From NCBI GenBank assembly GCA_050084985.1, contig JBITNC010000001.1:149544001-149608000 (forward strand): a DNA stretch of 64,000 nucleotides. Direction: 5' to 3'. Of the stretch, positions 53,074 through 63,465 are shown piece by piece. A program made the position numbers and the translations under genes. The notes under the pieces are model-generated. The model did not search any database, was not told the origin of the DNA, and worked only from the letters and a program-made list of their open reading frames with translations. This DNA comes from Nageia nagi (lineage: Eukaryota; Pinophyta). The first letter of the stretch is position 1; each line of letters begins with the position of its first letter.

Positions 53074-55363
53074 AACGAAAATGTTAGGTGAATAAATAAT
53101 TTCTATTTAAAAGTTTAAGAATTGAGATATTGAATTTTGTTGATACTAGTTATGGTTATGGTTTTGGGTTTCATCGTTTTCTCATGATAAGGATTATGAA
53201 GATTCATTGCTCTAAAATTTTAAGGAAGATATTTTGATGATTTTTTTTGTATGTAGGATTTTGTAGATGAAGTTAATATATGTGCAGAAGATAGATGAAA
53301 ATTCATTTTTCTATAATAAGAAGAGCCCATTCTAGTAGATCTTGTAATTGAATAAGTAGATGATGATGTCTAGAGAAAGGTAATATTTTTAATGCTCCTT
53401 TCTTATATATAAAGCTCTTACTTCAAATGTTATTCTTCCATTTAAAAATAAGCATTTCCATATTCTTTCTTGTATTAAAAAACTTAAATTTTTTTTTTTA
53501 TATTTAAAATGATTTTTAAAATTACCTTAAGAAAAAAATTATCTTTAACTTTAATTTTTTTACAACAATTTTTTATTTTAGTTTATTTTATTTGATAATT
53601 ACTTAAAAACATATAAAATTTTATTATTTTCCTATTTAAACTTAATTTTTCTCTAAGAAAAAACCTTTAGTACATTGATATTACTATGGATGGATCACCA
53701 TTTCCTATTAGTAGTAGACTTTTGCATGGTCCATTTAGTCATTTTTTTCATAAACCTTCTAATTAATTCTTTTATTCAAACGATCATATCTTTTGATATT
53801 TTAATTAAGAAAGAGCTAATAAAAGTGTAATAACAATGAAGGAATCTTTCTCTTATTGTGTAAAAATATGCTCCTATAATACTATGTTATCTAATGTACA
53901 TCATGTAAACATAGTTTATGTATTATGCACTTTGAAGCTTCAAACAACTATAATAGTAATATATTTATCATTTTTCCTTTATAATGATTGTGCAAATTGA
54001 ATATATGGTTATACCCTTGCTTATATAATTAACATTTTATTTTAAATTTTAATGCTTTATTATAGTTGACTATTTTGATATTAATTTTTCTTTTTATCCT
54101 TATAAGAAAAATTTAGAGTTGAGAAGTACTCCTTCAATCTTCTTGTATCATCATACTTGTTTCTTTCTTTCTTTCCATATTTTATTTTCTTATAAATGAT
54201 TATATTAAATAAAAGAGTTGCCTATTCTAAAATTGAGAAAAAAATTATAGTCAAAAGGAAAAATGAACTAAAATAAATCAATTGTATAATAAAGAAGTAT
54301 AGTTTATTTGGAACATCTGCTGAGATATATAGAATATCTCTTATCAACACTGGAGTGGTGACTCATGATTTTACATACCTGATTCTTATGAGATTTTGGT
54401 AGATATTCATTTTATCTTTTGGATGCTCTCATAATTGATATTTTAGTTGAGAATATTATTTTTATCTTTTAAAAGAAATATTCTATTTACTTGATTAGTT
54501 GGAAGCATTAGCTAATAATTGAAAGAATATTTTTTCAACCATATCTTTTTTTAATACATTAGTACTTGTTCATGTATGTTACAATACTTCAACTCAATTC
54601 ATTTTCTTTCTACATAATCCTTAATGAAATGGTACTTTTTTTTATTCGTATTAGTAAAACAATGGGTTTTGAGGATTTCATACATTTACAAAGGGAGAGA
54701 ATAATTGGAAGAATTATCTTATAAAAACTTACAAAAACTAACAGTAAACAACAAATAGACCAAGCATACGAAGAACAAAGCCAAGTATTGGCTTTAGGCA
54801 AAAAGTTGGAATTAGAATCCTTATAAAAGGACATCTAGAGCCATCAAAATAGACCAAAAGAGCATGCTCTAGTAGGATTCCTCATGGTAAACCTCCTCCC
54901 ATGACTTCCTTTTGGTATTTTTCTTACTTATCAAACATTAGCTTTGGGTAGGGTTGAACCAATAATTGTAGAGGCTAACGATGTTGTGGAGGAGGTGTTA
55001 GTCAAGGGAGCCACCTCCATAGAAGCCAAACACCCATCATGGAAAATTGATCCTCAAGCTAGAAAACCACTCCATCACCTTTTAAAACACATAATTGATT
55101 GATTATAGAGTTAACCATATCGCAAGAAAAATAGGAAAATGAGGATTGTAACTCTAAATCATGCCAAATCAAAACCAAAGAATAATGAGTAACATTAACA
55201 CTCAAAGAGAAAAGAAACAAAATCATGAGTCCATTAGAACGAGAAAAAGATCTTGTATTTTGAGATCCATGGGAGGGGAAAACAAGCTCCTTAGATGAGG
55301 AAATCGAGTAGCCCTTAGGGAGGGAACTGATGGAATTCAAATACTCCATAACCAAGATCACCT
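53072..55363. other. AT-rich DNA, no gene seen
   Basis: It contains many T and A runs. The minus-strand ORFs at 54610-54834 and 55059-55376 show no family motif; the second overlaps the end of the copia LTR that follows. Confidence 0.45.
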
Positions 55364-55920
55364 TGAAGGATTCCATAAATCTTCAACACAAGAAACACAA
55401 TTTCATGCACAATGAGAAACACCATATATAGTGGTTCCTCAATCATGGGAGTACATCCACTTAAACCATCTTTTCTAATATTTCTCACAAGTGAAATCTC
55501 CTACAAATTCACAAGAATTATTCTATAAGAATTCTCTTACAAAACTTCTACAAAAGCATTCCTACAACTCTACAAGATTAGCATTTTCATGCTTCTCCAA
55601 GTGTGTGATCTCAAGGAGAGGACCCTTTATTTATAAGCCAAAATCCTCCCTTGGATTACCCTATTAACCATATACAAAGTCATGACATGCATCACCTTTT
55701 TATCCAAGGGCATGCTCATGAGATGGAGTGTAGAATAAGTTACATTATCATATTCACTAAATACTCAAGGTATATAGGGATACCCTTAAGTATTAAGTGA
55801 ATTACATTAAGAGACCTTACAATAATGCATTATAAGTTCTAACACTCCCACTTAATACAATATTAGGGTAGAGTGTTGAGAAGATAGAGAGTTCTCCTCC
55901 ATAAGAATGCAAGTAAAGAT
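55364..55920 (-). mobile_element. Copia 3' LTR with short internal remnant, minus strand
   Basis: On the minus strand the LTR starts TGTTAGAACTTATAATGC at 55844 and ends near 55364 (GGAATCCTTCA), about 481 bp. It is preceded by the purine tract AAGTGGGAG and by GGAGAACTCTCTATCTTCTC. The copia-2 element at 59742 has the same layout: the purine tract AAGGGGGAG, the GGAGGAGAACTCTCTC stretch and an LTR starting TGTTAGAATTTGTAATG. A TATAAATAAAGGG motif sits at about 55622-55635. No PBS follows its 3' end, so it is a 3' LTR of a truncated element. Its internal remnant may extend further right than stated. Confidence 0.8.
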
Positions 55921-56700
55921 GAAAACTTGTGAGAAGTAATATAATTTAGATGGTTCTACAAGGTTCAACTACTTAATCATTTTAACAAATGGTTTATAAT
56001 ACAATCATTAACCATAAACGGTTTCAATGTACAAGTAGTAATCATCCAACAAGTTGACATGATGAGCCTCTACGAGTTTACATACCTGAAGTAAGTAACC
56101 TACAATCTCTAGAAGAAATATGCAAACTACAAGTAGCTTATAATAGAACTAGTACTATACATCATTGCACAACATCAAGTATGATATACATAATCAACTA
56201 TAATGTTTAAGAATATCATATGTGCATATTAACAAGTATTGATATATCATATCAAATGTGCAATATGTATATCCATGATATATAAATATCTAAATATGCA
56301 TAGTATCAAATGCACTATTAACCAAGGATATACAAAATATACATAATTGCACAAAATGATCTCCAATTATTATCAAATTTTTTATTTATTTTTACTTTTG
56401 TTTGTTTTAGATTATTATTTATGTTTATTTTTGGTATGAAGGTGTCATCATATCATAACATTTTCTTTTTCCACCTTGATGACAACTTCACCTATTAAAT
56501 ACTCATATGACCATGTTACTTTAACCATGCCAAAAATTATTAAATGCTAACTTGATCTAAAAAAAAAGATCACAAGCAATGCATAAGCCATATGACAAAG
56601 ATGCGTAAGTTCTTATCTATTTACAAACATGTTGATTTGAAGGTTTAAGTTCTCCTTCAATAATATTATAGCATAGATGAAAAATAAGCCACATCATGCA
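55921..56700. other. AT-rich DNA, no gene seen
   Basis: It may include more internal sequence of the minus-strand copia, but no coding motif was recognised. Confidence 0.4.
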
Positions 56701-56835
56701 AACTTGACTATGCTACTAGTTAAGATGCACAAGCCAAAAAATGCCAACTTGACTATGCTACTAGTTAAGATGCACAAGCCACAAAATGCCAACCTGACTA
56801 TGCTACTAGTCAAAATGCACATGATGAAATAAAGT
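56701..56835. repeat. Tandem repeat, 45-bp unit, three copies
   Basis: Units at 56701-56745, 56746-56790 and 56791-56835 share AACTTGACTATGCTACTAGT and AAGATGCACAAGCC. The first two are nearly identical; the third has diverged. Confidence 0.95.
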
Positions 56836-56967
56836 AGCATTAATATCAAAACATGGATTCAAATTCCATCAAAAAAATTACAATTTTGGATAATGAAAAA
56901 CCTTTTTAACCACTCCAACAATTTGCAAACATGGAGAAGGACGAACCTTTTTAACCATTCTATCTAT

Positions 56968-57075
56968 AAACATGGATATTCTTCTATCAATATGGAAGCA
57001 AACAATGTGGTATCCATCCATAAACATGGATATTCTTCCATCAATATGGAAGCAAACAATATGGCATCTATCCAT
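56968..57075. repeat. Tandem repeat, 54-bp unit, two copies
   Basis: AAACATGGATATTCTTCTAT starts at 56968 and again, with one change, at 57022. Each is followed by CAATATGGAAGCAAACAAT and a CATCCAT-like end. A related half-unit (CAAACATGGAGAAGG with AACCTTTTTAACCA) precedes them at 56900-56960. Confidence 0.92.
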
Positions 57076-58124
57076 AAGCAAATAATAAGATTTAGACTAG
57101 GGTTTTAGATGAAAAACATCCATGGAGTTTTATTTTGATGGACAATAGTCACATCCAAGAATGTCTCCTTGATAAAATATGCTGTGTTACTAAGCTTTAT
57201 AAATTTTACTTAGTTAAGTTCATTTTAACAATGGTGATATAGTATGAACAAAAATTTTCACCTATGCACAATTAATCAAAGAAGAAAGTTTTCCCTACTC
57301 ACTCAAAACTACACAATAATTTGAATTTGAAGAAGAATTTCACAATTTACAACTTCCATTTGGGGATATCAAATGTATGCACAATGAAACAACGACATCA
57401 ACACATGCACAAATAAAATTTAGGATTTTCTTTCCCTTTGAAAGGATTTAAAAAAAAAGATCTCCCCTTTAAAAGTACAAACATTATTAAACCTTTTTAA
57501 GGAATGACATTTAATAAATTATTTAAGGGAAAAATCATATATACTTTCTCCATTAAAATTATATCCCCTTTTTTTAAAAAAATAGCTCCTTAAAAAATTA
57601 ATGGATGGAAAAAATACCCACCTCTTAGCTAAAAACAATTCTTCTCATCTCTTCTATCATTTTTTTTTACTAAGTTTGCAAATTCACAATAAATTTCTAC
57701 AAATTAATTAAATACTTAAAAGCTTCTAAAATCGAGATACTATGATAAAACCAAATTTTACAAACTAATTGTGACCGTATAATTCTTATTCTATCAAGCA
57801 TAGATATTCTATTCACCTAAGCAATTTTCAAAAGAATTCAAGTAAACTAAATAATAAACTTAAGAGATATCGAACCACAAGGTAGATCACATGGTATGTC
57901 AATACACTGGTACATCGGTACGCAAATATGCGTACTCGATACGTGGTATGTTGGGTGCTAAAAATTCGATACGTTGGTATGACAAGAAAACCATGTCTAG
58001 ATTCTATATTAACTCCCAATGCCCATACATGATAAGTATAACTATAACATGATGCAATATCCAAAATAAGCCTTTACAGATAAGGTTTTAGAAGTAAAAT
58101 AACAAGAAAATAGTTTGTCTGACT
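57076..58124. other. Non-coding DNA with a GGTACG/CGATACG-rich patch
   Basis: Mostly AT-rich. At 57885-57985 short elements such as TGGTACATCGGTACGCA, TGCGTACTCGATACGTGG and TTCGATACGTTGGTATG form overlapping inverted motifs next to the hAT-3 transposase end. They may be the subterminal region of that element. Confidence 0.4.
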
Positions 58125-58800
58125 ATTTCAAAATATGAACAAAATCAAATGTTGTCTATAGTCTACTCTCTAGTAGGAAAATAGTCTATATCAAAATCAT
58201 CAATGCCAAAGGCATCAATATCCTTCCCCTCATGGCTGTCACCACCATGCTCTCCTACCATCTTTGACTCTAGGTAGTCATCTTGATCCATACTGGCTAC
58301 AACTGAAGTTGATGATCCAATAGTATCCTCATCAAATATCACTGGCTCTAGAGATGGTGTATCAATATCTAGATTAGCTAATTACAACTCAAATGAGTTA
58401 TCTAATGCCATCTCATCTGGTAGCACATCCCACAATTTGGTATGACCCCTCTGACACTCCTACCTCTTCCTGTATAAAAGATAAAGATTGGTGTGCACAT
58501 ACACTAAGTTTGCTGCCCTCTTCTGATTAAGTTTGCTATGCTCAACACTATGCACCTTGCAGTATGTACTCTAATTCCTCTCACAGTAAGAGGATGAGCT
58601 CACTTGTGATAGAATTCGTAAGGCTGACTGTTGCAAAGGGGGACATGCTGATCCATGTAATGCCCAAAATGTATGGGGCTTCTATCCCTAATGATATCAT
58701 AACAACCAAATCTGCCTGTACCTGTAGAAAACTCAGTAAATGCCTCTTCGATCGTATCTAATGTACCTTGATCAGGAAATAATCATTTGAAGATTATCTT
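58125..58800 (-). pseudogene. hAT transposase C-terminal fragment (hAT-3): dimerisation domain and acidic tail
   Basis: Minus strand. QQSALRILSQVSSSSYCERN (58632-58573) followed, after a stop at the usual Trp, by STYCKVHSVEHSKLNQKRAA and NLVYVHTNLYLLYRKR (to about 58465) is the hAT C-terminal dimerisation pattern. An acidic tail rich in Asp and Glu (DIDTPSLEPVIFDEDTIGSS, DAFGIDDFDIDYF) runs to about 58165. The N-terminal BED and DUF659 parts are not present. The stop inside the CERNW motif shows it is dead. Confidence 0.8.
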
Positions 58801-58876
58801 CCTACCATCTGAAACCTCCTTATCCATGTGTGGAGGGAAGCATCGACTAGGACTAGAAGTAGAATTCAACCATTCA

Positions 58877-59322
58877 TGTTAGAATTTGTAATGAAATATT
58901 GTGAATATCTAAACTCCTTGTAAATTCAATTAATCACTTAAAAGATATTTAGATACCTTAAGGGATTAATTGAATTCTTTATTATGTAAACTTTGACCTT
59001 GCCAAGTGGTTAGTTGGTAGGTTAAAGTTAGGTAATATATTTATTGTAACCCTAACCTTACCCTTGGGTTAAAGGGAGGTTAGGGAGGTGCTCTCAAGCT
59101 ATAAATAGAGGGCCTCTCCTCTTGTAACATAACTAAGTTTTTGGAGTAAGATTACTCTACTAGTTGTGTAGGGGAGGAAGAGAATAGTTGTAAGAGGGGC
59201 ATAATTGAGAATTGAGATACTAGTTGTGGATGTACTCCCAAGGAGGGAGGAACCACATTACAATTGTGTTATCTTGTGTATGAGTTTTCTAGTCTTGGAT
59301 CCTAGAGGATTTGTTTAGATCT
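58877..59322 (+). repeat. Copia-2 LTR, upstream copy
   Basis: It starts TGTTAGAATTTGTAATG and shares nearly all of its length with 59742-60200, including CCTTAAGGGATTAATTGAAT, TATAAATAGAGGGCCTCTCC (TATA at 59100) and GTGGATGTACTCCCAAGGAG. It loses similarity near 59322, before the LTR end, and is followed by unrelated sequence instead of a PBS. The flank before it is ATTCA. Confidence 0.88.
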
Positions 59323-59741
59323 CCGTGATGACTTATAGTGCACCATTGATCAGTTATTTATAAGATGGCATTATTTGATTCTCCTATTTAATAAAGTGAA
59401 TATATGATGCATCTAACTGATTTTGTTCATGAGTTACTTGTAGCATGCAGGATCTTCTTCAAAAATGCAGGTTACTCACCTTGTGTAAGCAAGCTCATGG
59501 AGACTCACATGTCAGCTTAAAGTTGATCGACTACTATGTACAGTGAAACCAGTTGTGGTTAATGATTATATTGTAAACCATTTTGTCAAATGGTAATGTA
59601 GTGAGTCTCAAACTAGTTCTCAAAAGATTCTCAAATATGTAAATATTCTCATCTCTGCTTGTATCTCTATGGAGGAGAACTCTCTCTTACTCTCTCTCTT
59701 CTCTCTTCTACGCTCTATCCCAATATTGCATTAAGGGGGAG
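59323..59741 (+). other. Short internal remnant between two copia-2 LTRs
   Basis: About 420 bp without coding motifs. It ends in GGAGGAGAACTCTC, pyrimidine-rich CTCTCTCTTCTCTC and the purine tract TTAAGGGGGAG immediately before the LTR at 59742. It therefore contains the 3' end of an element internal region, most of which has been deleted. Confidence 0.7.
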
Positions 59742-60230
59742 TGTTAGAATTTGTAATGAAATATTGTGAATATCTAAACTCCTTGTAAATTCAATTAATC
59801 ACTTAAAATATATTTAGATACCTTAAGGGATTAATTGAATTCTTTATTATGTAAACTTTAACCTTACCAAGTGGTTAGTTGGTAGGTTAAAGTTAGGTAA
59901 TATATTTATTGTAACCCTAACCTTACCCTTGGGTTAAAGGGAGGTTAGGGAGGTGCTCTCATGCTATAAATAGAGGGCCTCTCCTCTTGTAATATAACTT
60001 AGATTTTGAGTAAGATTACTCTACTAGTTTGTGTAGGAGAGAAAAGAATTGTAGTAAGAGGGTGCATAGTTTGAGAATTGAGATCTAGTTGTGGATGTAC
60101 TCCCAAGGAGGGAGGAACCACTTATATTGGTGTTATCTTATGTGAATGGTGTTATTAGCTTGTAGATGTTGAATGATTAAGTTTCCTATAGTCTTGGACC
60201 TTGAGGATTAGTGTAGATCTAATTCCTTCA
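59742..60230 (+). repeat. Copia-2 LTR, downstream copy (shared LTR)
   Basis: 489 bp, TGTTAGAATTTG to AATTCCTTCA, with TATAAATA at 59965-59972. It has a polypurine tract on its left, like a 3' LTR, and a primer binding site on its right, like a 5' LTR. It therefore serves both the left remnant and the element running off the right edge. Confidence 0.92.
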
Positions 60231-60232
60231 AT

Positions 60233-60244
60233 TGGTATCAGAGC
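60233..60244 (+). other. Copia-2 primer binding site
   Basis: TGGTATCAGAGC begins two bases after the LTR end and is complementary to initiator-Met tRNA. It is followed by TTGGTGTGGAAGC. Confidence 0.92.
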
Positions 60245-60783
60245 TTGGTGTGGAAGCTCCTTCAACATTCTTTGAAACTTCTTCAATTTGGAGGTCTCCA
60301 TTTCTCATCTTCTTACATTGTTGAGGTAAAACATAATAGAAGGTATACATTTTTTACCTTCTTGGTTAATTATTGAATAATTGTATTTTACTACTAACAT
60401 ATTGTGTGCTATATGTTGACTATTGTTGAGCTAAATATGATTAACAATTTTTGATACTAACCTCTTTTGTGAATAGCTTTTTTTTGCAAATTGCTTATTT
60501 GTTCATTATTTAAGAGGATAATATACAAAAATTAAGTTGAGGAATTTTTTTCTATCTTATGGAGAAGATAATTTTTTTTAACCTTTTTTTTGTTAATAAA
60601 AATTGGTAATTTCTTTTGTGAGAGGGAGAAATTTTAATTTTTTTATCTAACTATTTCAGTGACCATGGACATAAGCATGGCACTTTTGAATCCAAATCAT
60701 CCATTTGTAAAGTATTGACAAAAGTATGTTTGTATTTATTCCTGTTGGTGATTAATAATTACTCATAAAATACAAGGTATTAA

Positions 60784-60912
60784 AACGGATATGCACAAAA
60801 TGGATACATTGAAAGGGTCTGCGAATTGTTTGATAGAATGCCTCATTGAAATGCAGTCTTATGGATACAATGGTCGAAGGATATGCACAAAATGGATACA
60901 TTGAAAGGCTTT
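60784..60912 (+). pseudogene. PPR repeat gene fragment
   Basis: Plus frame at 60784: [20 protein letters not shown], a classic pentatricopeptide repeat of the PLS type (GYAQNG and ELFDRMP). After a stop and a shift, [18 protein letters not shown] starts the next repeat (60862-60909). At DNA level the unit GGATATGCACAAAATGGATA occurs at 60787 and 60879, the 92-bp spacing expected for tandem PPR motifs with a small indel. PPR proteins bind organelle RNA. Here only about one and a third repeats survive, fused to unrelated DNA on both sides. Confidence 0.75.
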
Positions 60913-61180
60913 TCTCAGTATGTTTGGCATACAGCACATTGAGCCTCTCCCTTGTCTTAAGTATCTCTTTCGCATGGATGGCAATATCGGAGGCCTGGCC
61001 ATTGGCCCCGCCAAACGGTTGATGAATCATGACCCTTGCACTTGGCAGAGACCTCTCTCCCTTGGTGCCAACAGTCAACAGCAATGAGCCCATGGAAGCT
61101 GCTTGCCCCATGCAGAGTGTACTAAACTCCTAATGTACTGCATGGTATCATAGATTGCTAGACCTGCTGTGACAACCTCC
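60905..61180 (-). pseudogene. ClpP protease gene fragment (mitochondrial CLPP2-like)
   Basis: Minus strand: [17 protein letters not shown] (61172-61122). After a small frameshift come [19 protein letters not shown], the nucleophile Ser region (MGQAASMGS, 61111-61085), [19 protein letters not shown] with the catalytic His in MIHQP, and [20 protein letters not shown] ending near 60908. This is the central part of the Clp protease proteolytic subunit. The His and Ser of the catalytic triad are present, but the region with the Asp and both protein ends are missing. Nuclear origin is likely given the plant-nuclear context. It abuts the PPR fragment, which is on the opposite strand. It cannot make a working protein. 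Confidence 0.85.
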
Positions 61181-61189
61181 ACCATAAAT

Positions 61190-61720
61190 CTCCACCTCCC
61201 TATAAAAATTTATTAATTTGAGAGGTAAAAGTAAGAGAAATGAATACCATCATAGCGCAGGCAGAGAGATTAAGAACTGTGATCGTTCTCCAATGGTTCG
61301 TATACCCCAACATTTCCTCTGCCATGCTGGACACCGATGTGGACGAAGAGGATGTCGATGTGGCACCCTGTGTTTGAGCCTGAGAATTGGCATTCCTAAG
61401 CATTCTAGTAATAACACCCAGGCCATCTATCTAGATTATAGATCCAAAAGTTTTGGAGAGGCTCACCACTCTGAGAGGCTCCCTCCTTTTCACCACCTTC
61501 AATCCTACGTGGACATGATCATCTGACATGGCATCCCCATCGATTAAGACATGGACATGGTTTTGCGGAGGAGGTAGAGTAACCATGAGTTGGGATTAGA
61601 GCTTCAATGCCACCTGTTCCTCATCCTCCATCGAAGACCACTCCAGTTCTGTCTTTAGTTTGCAAGAGGAAGTGGAGATTGGATTATCTAATTCAGATTC
61701 TCCACGTCCCTTTAACGTCT
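61190..61720 (-). pseudogene. Unidentified coding-like fragment next to ClpP
   Basis: Minus-strand reading gives NHVHVLIDGDAMSDDHVHVG, LKVVKRREPLRVVSLSKT and, after a stop, GLGVITRMLRNANSQAQTQG with a Ser-rich stretch TSTSSSSTSVSSMAEEMLG (61330-61280). Its composition is that of real protein-coding DNA, unlike the AT-rich flanks, but I do not recognise the family. It may be exons of a third captured gene or an N-terminal region belonging with the ClpP piece. The first is more likely because ClpP N-termini look different. Confidence 0.4.
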
Positions 61721-61799
61721 TTCTCTTTCTCCTACGTAACCCTCTTCTCCTCCCTCAGCATCTTCTCCTTGACGTTGCCCTCCTTGTCTTAGATTAAAG

Positions 61800-63465
61800 T
61801 TAGAGGTTTCTTTTTTCTTCTTTATGCATTTAATTTTTTTGTTGACTACTTGCATATTCTTAAATGCACATGCAAAGCAACGTTTACTCCTTCTTGGTAA
61901 GGGAAGGATAGCTATTTTCTTACCTAAAAGTATTTATAACTTTGAGTGCTTAGGTAAAAGTAGCATTAACTAAGCATAGGTCTCCTTTCTTTTTCATTAA
62001 TACTTGCAAGCTCTCTAGAAGCAAACGTATACTTTTTGGTAGATATTTAATATTTTTGCTTGCTTACAAGTCATTTGTTCCTATTAAATGCACTTAGAAG
62101 TACTTATACTCCAACTTTAAGCATTGTTATGATGACTATAATACTTTAAAGTAAGTAGATACATCATTACTCTTCAATGCTATCCAATTTTTTAGAAAAA
62201 TGTGGTAAATAAAGTTAATTCTTTAGGAGTATATTTTTATTTGCTTTAAATACTTTTAAGTTTGGTAATTTACTCAGGTAAAATGATAAATATTAGTGTA
62301 AAATTAACACTTTAAGGGATTTTTTTTTACCTAAGTATTTTTTAATGATTTCATGTTTCCTAAAAGGGAAACCTCTGCTATTTTTTAAGTAAACAAGGGA
62401 AATTTTTTATTTAAAATATAAATGCATATTTAAAAGATAATTTTTTAGCATACAAGCTTTAGGGATAAAACTTTAAGTAAAAAAAAGGAGGAATTTGTAT
62501 AGTTTTTTACTTAAAACTTTATCTAGATCTTGCATGCTAAATTTGTAATGCATGCCTCTTAATCTTGTGTAGGAATAAAGCATACTTAGTACTTAAAATT
62601 TTTAAGTTAAATAATGCATTTTTAATAAGATAAATGATGCATGTTTATTACTTAATTTTTAAGTTATGGATTAATGCTAAGTAGGACTTAGCCTTTTTTA
62701 ATTCATTAAAGTGTTGAATGAATTTATGAACTTGAGCAAAGTATGCAAAATGTAAAAATGTCCTTTAGGGGTTAGTACAAAACCCATTGGACTCTTATAT
62801 TTCAAGTTCTTGTGGATGATGTATTTTTAATACTTTACTTTATATTTTTGCATAATTGCTTTATACTTGCAAAATGCAAAATATTGAATGTAACCCCTAA
62901 AATGAACACATCTGCACGTACTTTTCCACAACATGACTTGTTTGGGGAGCCACGAGGGGAGGACAGGGTAGACTGGAGCCTTTTTAGTCTGAAGAACCAA
63001 GTGGTGGTAAATCCATCTTAATTACCCCTAAGACCTCTGTTAGATTGGACATAACTCTATTAGGTGGACAGACATGTGTGTAGTGATACCACATGTCTGC
63101 ACGTCCATTCAGGGATTATCTTGATAACCTAGGAGGAAAACTTGAAAACCTTAAATAAGATAATTAAAATGGTCGATCCAAGATACGTCGGATCCTTGGA
63201 AAATAGTTGGTACTTCTCCTTGAGAGAGTATATTACTGACCAAGGTGAACTGGTTGAGGATTGGTAGTACTTGGGCTCCACTTTGCGGGCATCCAAGTGA
63301 AGGCCTAATTCTATACAAGAAAACAACCTCAACTTTATCCTTCTACGGATCTTGGTTTATAAGTTTGCACATGTGGGATATGTTTACTTATCAATGTTTG
63401 ATTTGTATAGATGGTAAATTGTAAAAATTTATTCATTCTTCTCGCTTATTTACTTTTGTGTAGCA
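61800..63465. other. AT-rich part of the copia-2 leader, no gene seen
   Basis: Long AT-rich stretch with repeated TTTAAGT, ACTTAAA and TACTTA motifs. A GC-richer patch at 62925-63350 shows no coding signature. Confidence 0.5.

Larger units (their letters stand above)
60245..63465 (+). other. Copia-2 leader, 3.2 kb, with captured gene fragments and AT-rich filler
   Basis: This distance from PBS to gag is far longer than usual for copia. The part 60660-61800 is of different composition and holds PPR-like and ClpP-like fragments plus a third coding-like fragment (listed separately). The part 61800-63465 is AT-rich and without recognised genes. Either the leader itself captured host sequences, or a separate gene-carrying transposon inserted into it. 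Confidence 0.6.

Noticed and set aside
55059-55376. Minus-strand 105-residue ORF as a host gene
   Set aside because: No motif was recognised and its start overlaps the end of the copia LTR.
60752-60907. Continuation of the ClpP fragment to the end of the minus-strand ORF
   Set aside because: After KHTEKSL the frame reads antisense through the PPR fragment, so the ClpP similarity ends near 60908.
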